Source: Paenibacillus agri
Lineage (GTDB): Bacteria; Bacillota; Bacilli; Paenibacillales; Paenibacillaceae
Direction: 5' to 3'
Length of the DNA stretch: 64,000 bases
Assembly: GCF_013359945.1 (NCBI RefSeq)
Contig: NZ_JABWCS010000216.1
Span: 62,001-126,000 of the forward strand
In this document: piece after piece, positions 61,338 to 64,000 of the stretch
How positions within the stretch are numbered: the stretch's first letter is position 1
How the letters are laid out: every line of letters starts with the position of its first letter
The notes under the pieces: generated by a model
The model's database searches: none
The model's input: only the letters and a program-made list of their open reading frames with translations
Told to the model about the DNA's origin: nothing
Translations under genes and position numbers: made by a program

Positions 61338-64000
61338 TTACTGCTTCTCTACGTTAAAATACTGCGCTTCAGGATGCGCGAATACCATCGCAGATACAGA
61401 AGCTTCCGGTTCCATCATGAAGCCCTCAGTCAGCTCAACGCCGATATCTTCAGGAGACATCAATTTGAACAGCGGCCCCTGATCTTCCAGATCCGGGCAG
61501 GCCGGGTAGCCGAAGGAAACACGAATTCCTTGATAACGGGCGCCATGACGTTGCTTCATGGTCAGATCCGCCGGATCCGGGAAGCCCCAAGTATCCCGCA
61601 TCATATGATGGACACGCTCCGCCAGACCTTCCGCCACCTCTAGAGCAACTGCCTGCAGTGCATGGGAGCGCAGATAATCTCCTCTATCCTTCAGCTCCGT
61701 GGACATTTCGCGAACGCCGTGTCCTGCCGTTACTACAAGGAATCCTACATAATCCATAATACCGCTATCCACTGGCTTCAAGAAGTCGGCCAGACACAAG
61801 AATGGCTCAACCCCTTGGCGAGGGAAGGTAAAGGTATGCAGCACCTTGGAGGTATCCTGCGGATCGTAGATCAGAATATCATTGCCCTTAGACTGCGCCG
61901 GGAAGAAACGATACATCGCATGTGGCGTAATCGTCCCATTCACCATCGCTTGATGCAGAATATCATCTACAGTCGCCTTTAGATCTACTGTACGCTTGTC
62001 CCCTGCAGCGAGCAAGTTTTCCACCGACCCCTTAAGTCCAAGATGGTGACCCAGCAGCATCTGCATGTTCACATAAGGTACGATATGCCCCAGCGGATAA
62101 TTGCGCAGGACATGACGCTCCAGATCCGGTGGTGTAAAGACCGGCGCATCCGGTGAGATATTCGAGCGGACCGCACGGGTCAGCTTCGGCAGTTCTGTCT
62201 TCACCGCTACAGTAGCCCCTGCTTCAGCTTCGGCACGAACCTCTTCTTCAATCTTGGCCCGTTCCTCCGGATTCATGAGCCGGTTGGCAATGTCCAGTCC
62301 GTCCATGGCGTCCTTGGCGTACAACACCAGTCCATCATATTCTGGACGAATGCGAGTCTTGGTAAATTTACGTGTCAACGCGGCACCGCCGACCATGATC
62401 GGCACATCGATACCAGCGTTCCGCAAATCCTGTGCGGTCAGCACCATTTGCTGAGCTGACTTCACCAGAAGGCCAGAGAGGCCGATAGCGTCTGCTTTTT
62501 CACGCCGGAACGCCTCAATGATGTTTTCCGGTGGTACTTTTATACCCAAATTGACGATCTGGTAACCATTGTTGGACAGGATGATCTCCACCAGGTTTTT
62601 GCCAATGTCATGCACATCCCCTTTGACGGTGGCCAGCATGATCTTTCCTTTTACCGCAGTCTCGTCCTTCTCCATAAACTGCTCCAGATGTCCAACCGAA
62701 GCCTTCATGACTTCCGCGCTTTGCAGCACCTCAGCCACGATTAGTTCATTGTTGTTAAACAATCTTCCGACCTCAGACATTCCGGCCATTAGAGGGCCGT
62801 TAATAATCTCCAGCGGCGACGCTTTAGTCAGCGCCTCGTTCAGATCGGGAATCAGACCTTCCTTCGTTCCTTCAACCACATAAGAAGCCAGACGCTCGTC
62901 CAACGAGAGATTGGAGATCTTCTCCTTTTTCTCGACTTTCTTGCCACGGAAGGCAGCGACAAAAGCGGACAGCGTATCATCGTTAGTATTGTAGATCAGT
63001 TGCTCAGCCAAGATCCGATCAGCTTCGGGGATGGAAGCATAACGCTCCACCTTCTCGGTATTTACAATAGCGTAGTCGAGTCCAGCCTTAGTGCATTCAT
63101 ACAGGAACACAGAGTTCAACACCTCACGCCCTGCTTCAGGCAGACCAAATGAAACGTTACTGATCCCGAGGATCGTATGAACAGAAGGCAATGCTTCTTT
63201 GATCATGCGAATCCCGTCAATCGTCTCCTTCGCGGAACCGATGTACTGCTCATCCCCTGTCCCAACCGGGAAGACCAGCGTATCAAAAATTATATCTTCC
63301 GATGACAGACCATACTTGTTCACGAGCAGATCATGGGAACGTTTCGCTACCGCCAGCTTGTCGACCGCCTTGATCGCCTGCCCACTCTCATCAATTGTTC
63401 CGACAACAATAGCAGCACCATATTTATGAATCAACGGTGTAACATGCTCGAATTTTTCTTCACCATCTTCAAGGTTAATGGAGTTAATGATCGCTTTACC
63501 CTGGCAATACTGCAAGGCAAGGTCAATAACCTTCGGGTCTGTGGTGTCAATCATCAACGGAACTTTAACCTTCTTGACCACAAGCTCCAAGAATTCCTTG
63601 ATATCTTCGCTCTCGTCACGGTCAGGGTCCTGTACGCAGACGTCGACTACCTGTGCACCACTCTTGACCTGAGCCCGGGCAATTTCAGAAGCTTCCTCAT
63701 ACTTCCCTTCCACGATCAGACGCTTGAACTTCCGCGAGCCCAGTACATTCGTACGCTCTCCGACCATGTAAGGACGGTTACCATCCTCGACATAGACTGG
63801 ATCAATCCCCGACAAAGCGGGCGGATGAGTACCGTTCAGCTCACGTGGCGGGAATTTCGACAATTCCTCAACCATGGCCCGGATATGCTCCGGTGTCGTT
63901 CCGCAGCAACCGCCCGCGATATTCAACCAGCCCTTTTCGGCAAAAGCACCAATCTTGCGGGCGAGTGAATCCGGCGATTCATGATAATGTCCGTTCTCGT
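61338..64000 (-). CDS. metH: Cobalamin-dependent methionine synthase, 5' end outside the window
   Basis: 887 codons are visible and the frame stays open to the edge (ENGHYHESPDSLARKIGAF precedes GGCCGTTPEHIRAM). Order of domains: the end of the homocysteine-binding barrel with the zinc cysteines GGCCGT; the pterin domain for methyl-tetrahydrofolate (ANVLGSRKF-type opening seen as NVLGSRKFKRL); the B12 cap and B12-binding domain with the cobalt-ligating His in VKGDVHDIGKNLV and GLSGLLVKSAQ; and the activation domain with RVSFGYPACPDLEDQ. It remethylates homocysteine. The upstream part and any SAM or cobalamin riboswitch lie beyond the window. Confidence 0.95.
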   Translation of the reverse strand, partial: ENGHYHESPDSLARKIGAFAEKGWLNIAGGCCGTTPEHIRAMVEELSKFPPRELNGTHPPALSGIDPVYVEDGNRPYMVGERTNVLGSRKFKRLIVEGKYEEASEIARAQVKSGAQVVDVCVQDPDRDESEDIKEFLELVVKKVKVPLMIDTTDPKVIDLALQYCQGKAIINSINLEDGEEKFEHVTPLIHKYGAAIVVGTIDESGQAIKAVDKLAVAKRSHDLLVNKYGLSSEDIIFDTLVFPVGTGDEQYIGSAKETIDGIRMIKEALPSVHTILGISNVSFGLPEAGREVLNSVFLYECTKAGLDYAIVNTEKVERYASIPEADRILAEQLIYNTNDDTLSAFVAAFRGKKVEKKEKISNLSLDERLASYVVEGTKEGLIPDLNEALTKASPLEIINGPLMAGMSEVGRLFNNNELIVAEVLQSAEVMKASVGHLEQFMEKDETAVKGKIMLATVKGDVHDIGKNLVEIILSNNGYQIVNLGIKVPPENIIEAFRREKADAIGLSGLLVKSAQQMVLTAQDLRNAGIDVPIMVGGAALTRKFTKTRIRPEYDGLVLYAKDAMDGLDIANRLMNPEERAKIEEEVRAEAEAGATVAVKTELPKLTRAVRSNISPDAPVFTPPDLERHVLRNYPLGHIVPYVNMQMLLGHHLGLKGSVENLLAAGDKRTVDLKATVDDILHQAMVNGTITPHAMYRFFPAQSKGNDILIYDPQDTSKVLHTFTFPRQGVEPFLCLADFLKPVDSGIMDYVGFLVVTAGHGVREMSTELKDRGDYLRSHALQAVALEVAEGLAERVHHMMRDTWGFPDPADLTMKQRHGARYQGIRVSFGYPACPDLEDQGPLFKLMSPEDIGVELTEGFMMEPEASVSAMVFAHPEAQYFNVEKQ

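Overview
The window reads as a chromosomal segment of a low-to-moderate-GC Gram-positive spore-former, most probably Paenibacillus. This rests on strong AGGAGG-type ribosome binding sites, frequent TTG/GTG starts, two T-box leaders, a four-gene pdh operon, ProS/ThyA/DfrA/MurI/RNase Z of Bacillales type, and many small regulators next to enzymes. No rRNA, tRNA, CRISPR array, prophage or intact insertion sequence was seen. Most genes are on the minus strand.

Positions 1-13.9 kb are accessory. They hold a HAD phosphatase, a VOC protein, a WYL regulator, a metallo-beta-lactamase-fold hydrolase, an operon of an alpha/beta hydrolase with a two-component system, a GT8 glycosyltransferase with a very basic tail beside a nucleotidyltransferase, a MerR/SDR pair, a decayed serine-hydrolase gene, and a TetR/DUF4260 operon. 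A 57-bp repeat ending in AAAACTTGCC / GGCAAGTTTT occurs four times here, always intergenic and in one orientation. Promoter and operator architecture can be read for the MerR-linked and TetR-linked genes.

Positions 14-31.7 kb carry topoisomerase III, glutamate racemase, a Gfo/Idh/MocA - AraC - Gfo/Idh/MocA operon, a thiamine-diphosphate 2-keto-acid decarboxylase, several small membrane-anchored proteins of unknown role, a GntR - membrane protein - serine-hydrolase lipoprotein operon, and a SAM-dependent methyltransferase preceded by a T-box leader that probably reads leucine.

Positions 32-49 kb are mainly housekeeping: proS with its own T-box, a gltD without gltB beside it, thyA-folA, a decayed S66 peptidase gene, an alkaline-phosphatase-superfamily lipoprotein, the pdhA-pdhB-pdhC-lpdA operon for acetyl-CoA synthesis, an esterase, a low-molecular-weight tyrosine phosphatase, thiamine diphosphokinase and an NlpC/P60 wall hydrolase.

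Positions 49.7-64 kb hold an atypical orphan response regulator, an ABC-F/Dabb pair and a Ser/Thr kinase joined to a degenerate MinD-like domain, with repeat-rich spacers on both sides of the kinase gene. Then comes a tightly packed run: Fpg-like glycosylase, endonuclease IV, a cyclic-phosphate-processing receiver-like protein, thioredoxin, an ABC ATPase and an FtsJ-like RNA methyltransferase, with starts and stops overlapping or touching. It is followed by a HAD-IIA phosphatase, RNase Z and a metH cut by the window edge. The run from 59.2 to 55.0 kb is the best candidate for an undescribed functional module. It mixes base-excision repair with proteins expected to act on RNA ends or rRNA.
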